Under the pieces are notes generated by a model. It saw only the letters and a program-made list of their open reading frames with translations, ran no database searches and had not been told where the DNA came from. The position numbers and the translations under genes were made by a program. From assembly GCF_002727065.1 (NCBI RefSeq), contig NZ_PDVP01000014.1:61597-125596 (forward strand): 64,000 bases of DNA. The letters are read 5' to 3'. Positions 7,826-16,718 of this stretch are shown piece after piece. The stretch is from Zhengella mangrovi (GTDB taxonomy: Bacteria; Pseudomonadota; Alphaproteobacteria; Rhizobiales; Rhizobiaceae). Numbering within the stretch: the first letter of the stretch is position 1; each line of letters opens with the position of its first letter.

Positions 7826-8311
7826 TCAGTACTCCTTCGCCGTGCCGGCGACATCGAGACTGGAGGTGCCGACCAGCCAGTTGGTGCGGATGACCGCGCG
7901 CAGGCCCTCGATCGACAGAGTGATCTGCGAGCCACAGGAGCGGCCGTCGGGCAGGAAGACAACCTCGATCACGGCGCCGTTCTGGCGACAGCGGGTCGAT
8001 ATCTCGTGGCTGATGGCGACGTCCCCCGGAACCGTGACCGGCTCGACGGGCGATCCTGCCAGCCGGGCGGTGCGCCGCGCGGTATCGAAGGTCATCCGCG
8101 TTTCATGCCCGGTGCGGATGGCCAGGAGGCGGGACTCGCGCAACAGCGATGTCATGGCGGTGGCGACGGCGCGCAATTCCGCCCGCGAGGTGCCGCCGAA
8201 CAGGCGCGGCAGCGTCAGGCTTGCGAGCATGGCGATGATGGCCATGACAGCGACGGTTTCGAGCATGGTGAACCCGCGCACGCCGCGACGGCGGGCGTGG
8301 CGCGCCGGCAT
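7826..8311 (-). CDS. gspH: Type II secretion minor pseudopilin GspH
   Basis: A 161-residue pseudopilin that starts with a basic leader and the cleavage motif GFTMLETVAVMAIIAML (G|F, Glu5), then a beta-rich domain with two cysteines (about 107 and 123) that could form a disulfide. It has the GspH/FimT-like organisation. Its ATG is one base after the gspG stop. In other T2SSs GspH links the tip complex to the GspG shaft. Confidence 0.88.
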   Translation of the reverse strand: MPARHARRRGVRGFTMLETVAVMAIIAMLASLTLPRLFGGTSRAELRAVATAMTSLLRESRLLAIRTGHETRMTFDTARRTARLAGSPVEPVTVPGDVAISHEISTRCRQNGAVIEVVFLPDGRSCGSQITLSIEGLRAVIRTNWLVGTSSLDVAGTAKEY

Positions 8312-8312
8312 C

Positions 8313-8813
8313 CTACTGGCCCAGCGTGCTGGCCAATCCCGGCGACGTCACCTGGAGCGGTCCGTTCGGCCCGGACAGATTGTAGGTGTATTCCGATCCC
8401 CACGGATCGAGCGGGACCTTGCCGTCGCGCAGGTAGGGGCCGTTCCAGTTCTGGACGCTTGTCGGCTTGGTCACCAATGCCTGCAGGCCTTCCGACTTGG
8501 TCGGATAACGGCCGGCGTCGATGTAGAACAGGTCCAGTGCGCTGGTCAGCGCGTTGATCTGGAGTTCGGCGCTCTTCTGGCGCGCATCGCCGACATAGGC
8601 CAGCACGCGCGGACCGACGAGGCCGGCGATCAGGCCGATGATGGTCAGCACCACCAGCATTTCGACGAGGGTGAAGCCGCGCGTCTGCTTCCGCCGGGCC
8701 GCCGCAGGCCTGGCCGTGCCCGGTTTGCGGATGTCTGCTCGTGTCATTTTTTCCGCCCTGGTCATCTTCCTGCCCGCCCCTTCCGGGGCGTTTCCATCCT
8801 GCCCTGGGTTCAC
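8313..8813 (-). CDS. gspG: Type II secretion major pseudopilin GspG
   Basis: Major pseudopilin that forms the T2SS piston. The cleavage motif RGFTLVEMLVVLTIIGLIAG is followed by the GspG-specific globular part (FYIDAGRYPTKSEGLQAL, WNGPYL, DPWGSEYTY), which in the family carries the Ca2+-binding loop. The leader is unusually long (about 45 residues) if translation begins at GTG 8813, which overlaps the gspF stop (GTGA). Internal ATGs at 8765 and 8747 would give a more normal leader. Confidence 0.93.
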   Translation of the reverse strand: MNPGQDGNAPEGAGRKMTRAEKMTRADIRKPGTARPAAARRKQTRGFTLVEMLVVLTIIGLIAGLVGPRVLAYVGDARQKSAELQINALTSALDLFYIDAGRYPTKSEGLQALVTKPTSVQNWNGPYLRDGKVPLDPWGSEYTYNLSGPNGPLQVTSPGLASTLGQ

Positions 8814-10024
8814 AAGCCGACCATGTCGTTGATCGACAACAGAGCATTCATGATTACCACGATCAAACCGCCAATAACAGTACTTATGAGGACGAGGACC
8901 ACCGGGCCGACGATCGCCAGGACCCGCTGGAGGTGGCGCTGCGCGCGGGCTTCGTAGAGGATGCCGGCCCGCGCGGCGAGAGCCTCGATCTGGCTCGACT
9001 GCTCGCCCAGGCGGATCATCCGCAGGGCCAGGTCCTGCAGGTTGGCGTTCTCGTCGAGAACGTCTGCGAGCTTCATGCCGCGCCGCAATCCGGCCACCGC
9101 GTCGCGGCTGATCTTCGTCTCCGCCGGGCCGTCGACGGCCAGGCCGATCACCGAAAGGGCGGTGGGCAGGTCGACGCCGGCGCGCTGGGTCTGGGCGATG
9201 AGGGTGCAGATGCGGCCGTCGCGGAAGGTCTTGGCGATGGTCCCGGCCACGGGCAGCCTGAACAGCGCGCGGCGCAGCAGGGAGCGCAGGCGTGCCGACC
9301 GGGAGGCGATCCAGGCGGCGAGGATGGCGACAAGCGCCAGGACCATGATGAGGTCGCTGTTGTCGCGGATCAGCCGCGACACGGCGAAGATGTAGCCGAG
9401 CGAATCGTCGCCACGGTTGAGCGTGGCCAGCACGGGTTCGAACTGGGGCAGAACGTAGATCAGGAAGAAGACCATGATCGTCAGGGCGCCCAGGAGCAGA
9501 AAGGCCGGGTAGCGCAGGGATGCCGAGATCCGTGCGACGACACCGGCGCGCAGTTCCCGGTCCTCGGCGATCTGGCCGAGCGTGACGCCGAGGTCGCCCG
9601 TGCTTTCGGCGAGGCGGATCATCTCGATCTCGACCTGCTCGAACAGATTGCCCTGTGCCTGCATGGCCTGCGACAGGCTTTCGCCGTTTTCCAGCCGGCG
9701 GTGGATGTCGGTCAGCAACTGGCGGGAGTTGCCGAATTCCACCTCCTGCAGCATCAGTTTCAGGGCCTCGTCGATGCGCAGCCGCGACTGGACCAGCGCG
9801 GCGAGATCGGAGAGCAGGATGGTGATGTCCGCCTGGCTGACCGAGCGCGAGAACAGGCCCGACCGGCCGAATCGCCGTACCTGTTCGGCCGCCGGCGCAA
9901 CGCGGACGACGATGAGGTCGCGGGCTTCTATTTCCCGGACCGCGGCATGGGAATCGGTCGCGGTGATGCGGCCCTTCTGCAGGGCGCCGTCGGCGGCAAT
10001 GGCTTCGAAATCATAGTCGGCCAT
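8810..10024 (-). CDS. gspF: Type II secretion inner-membrane protein GspF
   Basis: A 404-residue polytopic inner-membrane platform protein. It has the two repeated cytoplasmic T2SSF domains (about 70-190 and 270-390), each followed by hydrophobic segments (for example near 167-190, 215-240 and 370-395). Full length for the family. It begins 17 bases after gspE ends. GspF is thought to couple the GspE ATPase to pseudopilus assembly. Confidence 0.93.
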   Translation of the reverse strand: MADYDFEAIAADGALQKGRITATDSHAAVREIEARDLIVVRVAPAAEQVRRFGRSGLFSRSVSQADITILLSDLAALVQSRLRIDEALKLMLQEVEFGNSRQLLTDIHRRLENGESLSQAMQAQGNLFEQVEIEMIRLAESTGDLGVTLGQIAEDRELRAGVVARISASLRYPAFLLLGALTIMVFFLIYVLPQFEPVLATLNRGDDSLGYIFAVSRLIRDNSDLIMVLALVAILAAWIASRSARLRSLLRRALFRLPVAGTIAKTFRDGRICTLIAQTQRAGVDLPTALSVIGLAVDGPAETKISRDAVAGLRRGMKLADVLDENANLQDLALRMIRLGEQSSQIEALAARAGILYEARAQRHLQRVLAIVGPVVLVLISTVIGGLIVVIMNALLSINDMVGL

Positions 10025-10041
10025 GGCAGTGCCGGTTCACG

Positions 10042-11772
10042 CTACAGGTAGGCGGCAACGCGGAAGATCTCCTCGGGAGAGGTGATGCCTTCCGCGCAGC
10101 GGCGCCGTGCGTCCTGGGGAATGGTGGTCATGCCGGCCGCCATCGCCAGGTCGCGCAGATCGAGTTGCGATGCCCGGTTGCCGATCGCCTGGGCGATCTC
10201 GTCGGTGATCATGAACACCTCGAAGACCGGTGTCCGTCCCTTGTATCCCGTGCCGGCGCAGCGGCTGCAGCCATGGGCCCGGAACACGCGCTCGCCCTCG
10301 ACGAAGCCGAAAACCCGGTAGCGGGCGTCGCCGGCAAGGTCCGCCGCGGAGATGGCCTGCTCCTTCTTGCAGGCCGGGCAGAGCACGCGCACCAGGCGCT
10401 GCGCGATGATGCCGCGCAGGTTGCTGGCGATCATGTAGTTCTCGACGCCGAGGTCCTGCAGGCGGGTGAGGCCGGACACGGCCGTGTTGGCGTGCAGCGT
10501 CGTCAGCAGGAGGTGGCCGGTCTGCGATGCCTGGACCGCAGCCTTCGCGGTCTCGGTATCGCGGATCTCGCCGACCATGATGATGTCGGGATCCTGGCGG
10601 AGGAAGGACCGGATCGCGGCGGCGAAGGTCAGGCCGATCTCGGGATGGACCTGGGCCTGCACCACGTTCTTCAGGCGGTACTCGATCGGATCCTCGATGG
10701 TGACGATCTTCTTGCCGACATCGTTGAGTTGCGACAGCGCGGTGGCCAGCGTCGTGGTCTTGCCGCTGCCGGTCGGCCCGGTCACCGCGATCATGCCGTA
10801 GGGATGGTCGAGCAGTTGCCGGACCCGGGCAAGGTCGTCCGGGCTCATGCCCATCCGGTCGAGGGTGGACAGGCGCGCGCTGCGGTCGAGCAGGCGGATG
10901 ACGACGCTTTCGCCATCGCTGGTCGGGAGGGTCGAAATGCGCAGGTCGATATCGCTGCGATGGATGTCGAGCCGAACCGCGCCGTCCTGCGGCTTGCGCT
11001 TCTCGGCGATATCGAGCTTGGCAAGCACCTTGATGCGCGAGACGATCGCGTTGGCAAATTCGGCGGGCCGGTCCGGCATCTTGCGGAGCACGCCGTCGAC
11101 ACGGTAGCGCACGCCCAGGCCCTCGCCGTTGGGCTCGAGGTGAATGTCGGTGGCGCGCAGGTCGATGGCCTGTTCCAGCAGTTCGTTGACAATGGCGACC
11201 ACGGGCGTGCCGCTTGCCAGATCGAGCAGCATTTCCAGCGCGGGACGGTTGCGCCGCGCCGATTCAGCGGCGCTCGCCGCGGAGTCCGAGGGGCCGTAAC
11301 GCTGGGCTTCGAGAAGAATGTCGAGGTCGTCCAGCGGCGCCAGGGCGACGATGGTCTGGCGCCCGATCGCCTTGATCGCAGAACGGATGGCCGCCGTGCC
11401 GAAGGGATTGCTTGTCAGGAGGGTGAAGGGCGGGTTCTCCGGATCCGCTTCCGGCGCCAGGGGCAGCTTGTGGCCGGCGACGAGCCGGTTTTCCAGCATG
11501 AAGGTTCCGGCCAGCGCGTCCGGTTCCGGCCGGAACGATGCCGGGGTGATGTCGGTCTCCACGGGCAGGCCGAACTGTTCACCCAGGAACCTTGCCAGGT
11601 CAGGCGCCGAGATGGTGCCGGTCTCGACCAGCCGTTTCAGGTGCACGTAGCGCACTTCGGTCTCGGGCTTTTCCGACCCGGCCAGCTTTTCGGCGGTATC
11701 GAGGTCCAGGAGGTCCCGCTCGACCAGGCTGTGCAGGAAATGCTGCAACGTGTTTGCGGGACCCATCTGCAT
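10042..11772 (-). CDS. gspE: Type II secretion ATPase GspE
   Basis: A 576-residue assembly ATPase, cytoplasmic and membrane-recruited through GspL. It has an N1E/MshEN-like N-terminal region, the conserved PilB/GspE block with LRATDIHLEP, Walker A GPTGSGKTTTL, Asp box, Walker B IIMVGEIRDTETA, the His box TTLHANTA, and the tetracysteine Zn site CPAC...CSRC that marks secretion ATPases. AGGAAG lies close before ATG 11772 and nine bases before an in-frame ATG at 11766, so the true start may be the latter. First gene of the minus-strand gsp run. Confidence 0.95.
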   Translation of the reverse strand: MQMGPANTLQHFLHSLVERDLLDLDTAEKLAGSEKPETEVRYVHLKRLVETGTISAPDLARFLGEQFGLPVETDITPASFRPEPDALAGTFMLENRLVAGHKLPLAPEADPENPPFTLLTSNPFGTAAIRSAIKAIGRQTIVALAPLDDLDILLEAQRYGPSDSAASAAESARRNRPALEMLLDLASGTPVVAIVNELLEQAIDLRATDIHLEPNGEGLGVRYRVDGVLRKMPDRPAEFANAIVSRIKVLAKLDIAEKRKPQDGAVRLDIHRSDIDLRISTLPTSDGESVVIRLLDRSARLSTLDRMGMSPDDLARVRQLLDHPYGMIAVTGPTGSGKTTTLATALSQLNDVGKKIVTIEDPIEYRLKNVVQAQVHPEIGLTFAAAIRSFLRQDPDIIMVGEIRDTETAKAAVQASQTGHLLLTTLHANTAVSGLTRLQDLGVENYMIASNLRGIIAQRLVRVLCPACKKEQAISAADLAGDARYRVFGFVEGERVFRAHGCSRCAGTGYKGRTPVFEVFMITDEIAQAIGNRASQLDLRDLAMAAGMTTIPQDARRRCAEGITSPEEIFRVAAYL

Positions 11773-12013
11773 CGACTTCCTGTGTGAAACACACCACGCG
11801 GCATTGCGGCCCTGACGGCGGCCGAAACAGGTTCATCGGGCGGTCGGGGCAGTCACGAAGCCGAGTATTGCCATTGCAAACGCCCAAAGCCAAGAATATT
11901 CATCTTCCGGTGTTCCGGCAAACATAGTGCAATCCGATCGGGCCGGTACACTGTTCTGGGCGAGTGTCATCGTCGGGCTTCATCGCACTGCAGGGAAAAG
12001 AGGTGGAATAGAC

Positions 12014-13336
12014 ATGACTTCGACCGGGCCAATTCGCTGGATGCCGAGCGACCAGGTGATGAACTCGAAATGCCCGGTCTGCGGTACGAGCGGCGACCAG
12101 CCGCACGTGCTCGACATGTCCGTCGCCACCTCGCCGGAGGGTCCGCTTCACCTGCTGCGCTGCACCGGGTGCGGCAGCGGCTACGTGCACGAGTTCCGCT
12201 ACCCCGACTACCAGAACTACGAGATCACCAAGGAGGCCGTGCGCTTCTACGTCGAGCAGGGTGCCGGCATGGACATCCTGTCCCGCCCGGCGACCCTGGC
12301 CCACAAGACGGGCGCCAGGAATTACCTGGAAATCGGCTGCGGTTTCGGCTTCGGGGTCGATTTCGCTGCCCGCACCTTCGACATGAACGCCCGCGGCATC
12401 GACCCGGCCCCGCAGGCAAAGGCCGGCCGTGACGCGCTCGGCATCGACATCGTGCCCGACTACCTGACCAGCGAGAGCGCCAGCGTCTTCGGCCTGCAGG
12501 ATATGATCGTCGCCATGGAGGTGATCGAGCATATCGTCGAGCCGCAGCCCTTCCTCAAGATGATCAAGGACAACCTGACGCCGCAGGGCATCGTCGTGAT
12601 GTCGACGCCGAACGTGGCGGCCCTGGCGGAGCGGGAGTCGCAGATGCTGCTGCCGGTGCTTTCGCCCGGCTTCCACGCCATCCTGTTCTCCGCCGAAGCG
12701 CTGAAGAACGAATTCCTCAAGGCCGGGTTCGGCTACGCCGCGGTCCGCGACGAGCCGACGTCGCTGCTGGTGGTCGCGACCGTGGACGGACGCGAGATCT
12801 CGCCGGACCTGGAGATCGATGGCGAAGCCTTCGCGACCTACACCGGCGATCGCATGGCAACGGTTTCGGGGGACGACTCGCTCTGGTCCGGTTTCGCCTA
12901 CCGGCATTTCAAGGCGCTGGTCAATTTCGGCTTCTACGATCGCGCCAGGGAGGCGCTCGGCGGGCTCAGGAAGGAATACCTGGCGCGTTTCGACATCGAT
13001 ATCGGCAACCCGGCGCTGTTCGCTGCGCGCTACCACATTGAAACCGAGCGCATGCGCAAAGGCGAAAAGGTATCCGACTGGCGGGCCAATGCGCCCTTCC
13101 ATATCTGCAACCTGTTCTATTTCATCGGCGTGCTGAAAATGAACACCATCGGCGAGGAAGCGGCCTTCGACTATTTCTGGGCCGCCGTCCGGGTGGCCGA
13201 GGGGCAGATGGCCTATTACAAGGCAGGCGGCTATGGAGACGGTGAAACCGAGGTCCTGGCCTGCTACTCGTCGCTCTACCTGGCGCGGTGCGCGCTTTCG
13301 CGAGCCGGTGAGGTTGGCGACGCCAGTTCGCTCTGA
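12014..13336 (+). CDS. Class I SAM-dependent methyltransferase with N-terminal zinc-ribbon
   Basis: A 440-residue protein. The N-terminal CPVC...CTGC (about residues 20-60) looks like the small zinc-binding module found in sugar C-methyltransferase-like proteins. It is followed by a methyltransferase core with LEIGCGFGFGVDFAA (SAM motif I), VIEHIVEPQPFL and STPN. A C-terminal region of unknown fold follows, perhaps TPR-like. It is likely a polysaccharide- or sugar-modifying enzyme. ATG 12014 was chosen because it follows AGGTGG and because the upstream in-frame extension has no family character. It sits between the gspE and gspL units, on the opposite strand to gspE. Confidence 0.8.
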   Translation: MTSTGPIRWMPSDQVMNSKCPVCGTSGDQPHVLDMSVATSPEGPLHLLRCTGCGSGYVHEFRYPDYQNYEITKEAVRFYVEQGAGMDILSRPATLAHKTGARNYLEIGCGFGFGVDFAARTFDMNARGIDPAPQAKAGRDALGIDIVPDYLTSESASVFGLQDMIVAMEVIEHIVEPQPFLKMIKDNLTPQGIVVMSTPNVAALAERESQMLLPVLSPGFHAILFSAEALKNEFLKAGFGYAAVRDEPTSLLVVATVDGREISPDLEIDGEAFATYTGDRMATVSGDDSLWSGFAYRHFKALVNFGFYDRAREALGGLRKEYLARFDIDIGNPALFAARYHIETERMRKGEKVSDWRANAPFHICNLFYFIGVLKMNTIGEEAAFDYFWAAVRVAEGQMAYYKAGGYGDGETEVLACYSSLYLARCALSRAGEVGDASSL

Positions 13337-13408
13337 TCATGGGCCGCGGCCTTCAAGCATTTCCGGTGCCCGCTGAACCGCTCCATTGTTCTATCTCCTT
13401 GTTTTCAA

Positions 13409-13452
13409 GGAATTCCGGGCACGAAACCGGTGTCCACTTTCGCTGGAATTGC
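13409..13452 (+). repeat. 44-bp intergenic palindromic repeat, copy C
   Basis: Nearly identical to copy A: GGAATTCCGG at one end and CTGGAATTGC at the other, with CGAAACCGGTGTCCACTTTCG between. The preceding 50 bases (AAGCATTTCC, then TGAACCGCTC) also look like the flank of copy A. It lies between the methyltransferase and gspL. Confidence 0.8.
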
Positions 13453-13499
13453 TCTAGCCATTCGGCTCCGGGCTTGGCAGTGTTGAAACCCGGCCGCAG

Positions 13500-14555
13500 T
13501 TGCTTCACTCCGGTCGAGGCTCGGACACGGAAAGGCGCAGCTTGACCCCGGCGATTCGGACACCGCTCATCCTGCTGGACCGCTGGGCCCAAACGCTGGC
13601 GGAGGCGTTCTCGGGCCAGGCGTCCAGCATGGTGATCACCGCGTCCGGCGACGGCTTCGTGGACAAGGATGGAAATGCGGTTGCACTTCCCCTGGAGGTC
13701 CGGCCGAGGCGGACGGTGCGCTGCGAACTCGACGCCGAACGTGTCGTGTTCGTCGATCTCCCGATCCCGCCGGGTGCCGAGGACCACGTCGACGGCATCG
13801 TCAGCAGCAAGCTGCCGCAGGTAAGCCCGTGGAAGGTATCGGACGTCATCTATGGCCATGCGTTGCGACCGCGCGACGAGGCCGGCGGCCTGGTGACCAT
13901 CGCCATCATCGGCAAGGCGGATGTGCCGTCCATTCCGTTCCGGGGCAAGGGCGTGCCGGTGACCTATTGCGTCCGGACGCCGGCGGGAGACCGTATCGAT
14001 TTCCGCCAGCCTGCGGCCGGCGGCCGGCGGGAGAGGGCCGGGAAGGTAACGGCAATCAAGGCGCTGCTCGTGCTTTTGCTGCTCCTGACCGTCGGCCCGC
14101 TGATCGCCGGTCCGGTCCAGTCCTATTTCGTGAACCGGGACCTGTCGGCCATCAACCGGGCGCAGGGCGCGTTGCGCGCCAGGCTGGAGCGGCAGTCGAG
14201 CGGCGAGGCCGCGGCCGATGCTCCGTCCCGCCAGTTGAGCGATGCGCTCAACCGCCGCCCGTCGCGGCTGGCGGTCGTCGCCGCGCTCGCGCACCTGCTG
14301 CCGGACAGCGTTCACCTGGAGTCGCTGACGATCGAGGGCGATGTCCTCGGTTTCACCGCGATCGCCGACGATGCGGCGATGGTGCTTCGCCTGCTCGCGG
14401 AAAGCCCGGTGTTCCGCAATGCCGCCTTCTCCGGGCCGACGGTCCGGGAGGAGGACAGCAACTCTGTCCGGCTCCAGATCAGCGCCGAGATCGCTTCCGG
14501 CGCGGATGCGGCCGGTGCGCTGGAGCAGTTGCTGCTGGCGGAGGTAAAGGGCTGA
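13500..14555 (+). CDS. gspL: Type II secretion GspL/PilN-like protein
   Basis: About 351 residues. The N-terminal cytoplasmic part contains DLPIPPGAEDHVDGIVSSKL and the PWKVSDVIYG stretch, equivalent to the 'tPF..d.v' region of GspL. A single membrane helix (about 185-205, ALLVLLLLLTVGPLIAG) precedes a periplasmic PilN-like ferredoxin-fold region with coiled-coil potential. GspL recruits GspE and pairs with GspM. The start is uncertain: the frame opens with TTG at 13500, and another TTG at 13542 would remove 14 residues. The stop is one base before the gspM-like ATG. Confidence 0.75.
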   Translation: MLHSGRGSDTERRSLTPAIRTPLILLDRWAQTLAEAFSGQASSMVITASGDGFVDKDGNAVALPLEVRPRRTVRCELDAERVVFVDLPIPPGAEDHVDGIVSSKLPQVSPWKVSDVIYGHALRPRDEAGGLVTIAIIGKADVPSIPFRGKGVPVTYCVRTPAGDRIDFRQPAAGGRRERAGKVTAIKALLVLLLLLTVGPLIAGPVQSYFVNRDLSAINRAQGALRARLERQSSGEAAADAPSRQLSDALNRRPSRLAVVAALAHLLPDSVHLESLTIEGDVLGFTAIADDAAMVLRLLAESPVFRNAAFSGPTVREEDSNSVRLQISAEIASGADAAGALEQLLLAEVKG

Positions 14556-14556
14556 C

Positions 14557-15159
14557 ATGGCGCGGAGGATGACAGGACAGGCGTCCTCGACGCGGATTGC
14601 AAGTCTCGCGGCTTTCTTGCTGCTGGTTGCCGCGGCGCTTTGGTCGGTCCTGTCGCTGGCCATGGAGACCGGCCGCGACCTCGATGAACTGGCGCGCAAG
14701 CGCGCCCTGCTGGCACGCATGGAAGAGGTGGTGAAACGCCGCGAGCAATCGGCGGACGATCCGGCCGGCACGGTCGCGCAAGATCCGTTCCTGCAGGCGG
14801 AGAACGGTTCGGCCGCGGCGGCGCAATTGCAGGATCACCTGGTGCGGGAATTGCAGGCCATCGGCATCGCTCCGAAAACCGTGGAAGTACAGGCCCGCGA
14901 CCTGGACCCGGACCTGCCGGAGTCGATCGGGCGCGTCCAGGTCACCGCCGAGTTCGAATTCCCGGAAGGCGACACCAGCCGCATTCTCACCATGGCCGAA
15001 AGCGCCTATCCGGCCCTGAAAATCGACCGGCTGGAAATCCGCGGGGCGGGCCGGCGCGGTGCCGACCTGGCGGATGTCGTCTACGCGGATGACTGGCGCA
15101 GGCTTTCCGCGACGCTTGCCGTGTCGGGCTACTGGCTGGTGGGCAACGATGCGCGATAG
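14557..15159 (+). CDS. gspM: Type II secretion GspM-like protein
   Basis: A 200-residue bitopic protein: short cytoplasmic start, one membrane helix (about 14-34, LAAFLLLVAAALWSVLSLAM), a coiled-coil stretch (40-62) and a periplasmic ferredoxin-like domain (85-195) of the GspM (T2SSM_b) type. The position directly after gspL, with a one-base gap, is the usual gspL-gspM order and supports the call more strongly than sequence alone. The end overlaps the next gene's ATG by 11 bases. Confidence 0.78.
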   Translation: MARRMTGQASSTRIASLAAFLLLVAAALWSVLSLAMETGRDLDELARKRALLARMEEVVKRREQSADDPAGTVAQDPFLQAENGSAAAAQLQDHLVRELQAIGIAPKTVEVQARDLDPDLPESIGRVQVTAEFEFPEGDTSRILTMAESAYPALKIDRLEIRGAGRRGADLADVVYADDWRRLSATLAVSGYWLVGNDAR

Positions 15160-15649
15160 GCACCCGTTTCCCAGGCGGCGTGGCCGCCCCGAAGCCTGCC
15201 GGCGCCGGCGCGGCGCGGGAATGACGGCTGTGCTGGCGTTGCTTGCCAACCTGCTGCCGGCGCCGGCGAGTGCCTTCGACTTCGGACCGCTCAATGCCCT
15301 GGTCGACGCGCTGGGCGCGCCGGTCGAGGAACGGCCACTGTTCGACCCGGACCGCCGGCCGCCACTTCCGCCGCCGCCACCGGTTGTCGCGCCACCCGAA
15401 GCCCCACCCTCGAGCGCGCCGGTGGTCGTGGCACCGCAGCCGGACAGCTGGAAACTGCTTGGTATCGTGCGCGGCGAGGGTAACGACATGGTCGTCGTGC
15501 TCGACACGCTCAGCAACGAGACGTTTCGGCTTGCCGTCGGCGAGAGCCGCGACGGCTGGTCGCTTGTCGAAATCGGAAATCGCGATGCCCTGCTGGCGAA
15601 GGACGAGAAAACGTTTGCACTCGGCTTTCCGCGCGATAGTAAAGACTGA
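15149..15649 (+). CDS. GspC/PilP-like periplasmic protein of the T2SS
   Basis: 166 residues. A basic start (about 24 residues, many Arg) leads to a hydrophobic stretch ending ALLANLLPAPASAFDF, which can be read as a signal peptide or a short anchor. A proline-rich linker (about 60-95) follows, then a homology-region domain (WKLLGIVRGEGNDMVVVLD ... VGESRDGWSLVEI) typical of GspC and PilP. In T2SSs this domain binds the N0 domain of the secretin GspD and closes the trans-envelope connection. No PDZ or coiled-coil C-terminus is present, so it is shorter than classical GspC. ATG 15149 overlaps the gspM-like stop. Confidence 0.7.
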   Translation: MRDRHPFPRRRGRPEACRRRRGAGMTAVLALLANLLPAPASAFDFGPLNALVDALGAPVEERPLFDPDRRPPLPPPPPVVAPPEAPPSSAPVVVAPQPDSWKLLGIVRGEGNDMVVVLDTLSNETFRLAVGESRDGWSLVEIGNRDALLAKDEKTFALGFPRDSKD

Positions 15650-15713
15650 CATGAAACAGTATTGCCGCTGAGCAATCGGGTATACCGGTCCGTACCGGTG
15701 TGTGGAGTTGGGG

Positions 15714-16718
15714 ATGGGTGCCATCAGTCGGCGTATTCGCGCGTTGTACAACAAGGCGAACTGGTATTCGTCGCTGGCGATCAGCCACCTGCGCGCCAAG
15801 CTGCCCAACATCCGCAAACGGTGGCAAGGCGACCGTTTTTCGACTCCGGCGAAGAAACATGCCGTCTTCGTTCATTTCGACACCGAGGGCGTGATCCACG
15901 ACTACGTAATCAAGTATCTCGACGACCTGCGCGATTGCGGGTTCGAGATCACGTTCGTGACCAATTCGCCGGAAATGCCGGATGAAAGTGTGGCGCTGCT
16001 GAAGCCGCTCTGCCGGCTGATCGTCCACCGCTACAATTCCGGCTACGATTTCGCGGCCTACCGCGACGGGATCCGCCAGATCCCGAATCTCGACCAGTGC
16101 GAGGCGCTGATCCTGGCGAATGACAGCGTCTACGGACCGCTTTTCTCGCTCAAGGACGAACTGGCCGGCCTCGACCCCGAGACCCTCGACGTCTGGGGCA
16201 TCACGGACAGCTGGGAGTTCAACTACCACGTCCAGAGCTATTTCATGCTCTTCTTCCCCAGGGCGTTGCGGTCGAAGGCGTTCAAGAAATTCTGGAAGCG
16301 GTTTCCCAATCTCAACAACAAGCATTTCGTCATCAAGCGCGGTGAAATCCGGCTGGCCCAACGCCTTGCGCGCGACAAGCTGCGCATCAAGGTGCAATGC
16401 CCCTACTGGGAAGTGGCTGCCGACCACGTGACGCCGCTGCGCAGCTTTCTGTCGGCCAAGACCGTCGACAAGTTTTCACCGCTGCAGGTGCGCTGGCTCC
16501 AGGACATGGAAGACAAGATCGTGCTGGGTATCCCGCTCAATCCATCCCATTCGTTCTGGGAAAGGGTGATCAGGGAACGCGGCTGCCTCTTCCTGAAGCG
16601 CGAACTGATCCAGAAAAACCCGCTCAGCATCCCCTTCGTCTGGCGCTGGAAGGACGTGGTCGACGAGTGCACGGACTACGATTCCGACCTGATCAGCCGT
16701 CACCTGCATTCGCTGTAG
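15714..16718 (+). CDS. RgpF-type rhamnan synthesis protein
   Basis: 334 residues, full length for the rhamnan synthesis F family (PF05045), whose members are found in clusters for rhamnose-rich surface polysaccharides and probably act as glycosyltransferases. Typical blocks are HAVFVHFDTEG, ITFVTNSPEM, NSGYDFAAYRDGI, LILANDSVYGP and the NPSHSFWERVI end. No signal peptide. ATG 15714 follows GGAG with normal spacing; an upstream GTG at 15702 is less likely. The gene converges on wzt and overlaps its 3' end by 26 bases, so the two transcripts collide. With Wzm/Wzt next door it suggests a polysaccharide export unit. Confidence 0.85.
   Translation: MGAISRRIRALYNKANWYSSLAISHLRAKLPNIRKRWQGDRFSTPAKKHAVFVHFDTEGVIHDYVIKYLDDLRDCGFEITFVTNSPEMPDESVALLKPLCRLIVHRYNSGYDFAAYRDGIRQIPNLDQCEALILANDSVYGPLFSLKDELAGLDPETLDVWGITDSWEFNYHVQSYFMLFFPRALRSKAFKKFWKRFPNLNNKHFVIKRGEIRLAQRLARDKLRIKVQCPYWEVAADHVTPLRSFLSAKTVDKFSPLQVRWLQDMEDKIVLGIPLNPSHSFWERVIRERGCLFLKRELIQKNPLSIPFVWRWKDVVDECTDYDSDLISRHLHSL

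Noticed and set aside
10165..11787. Long plus-strand frame opposite gspE
   Set aside because: GspE shows Walker A/B and the tetracysteine site; the opposite frame has none and contains the usual Arg/Gly/Asp bias of shadow frames.
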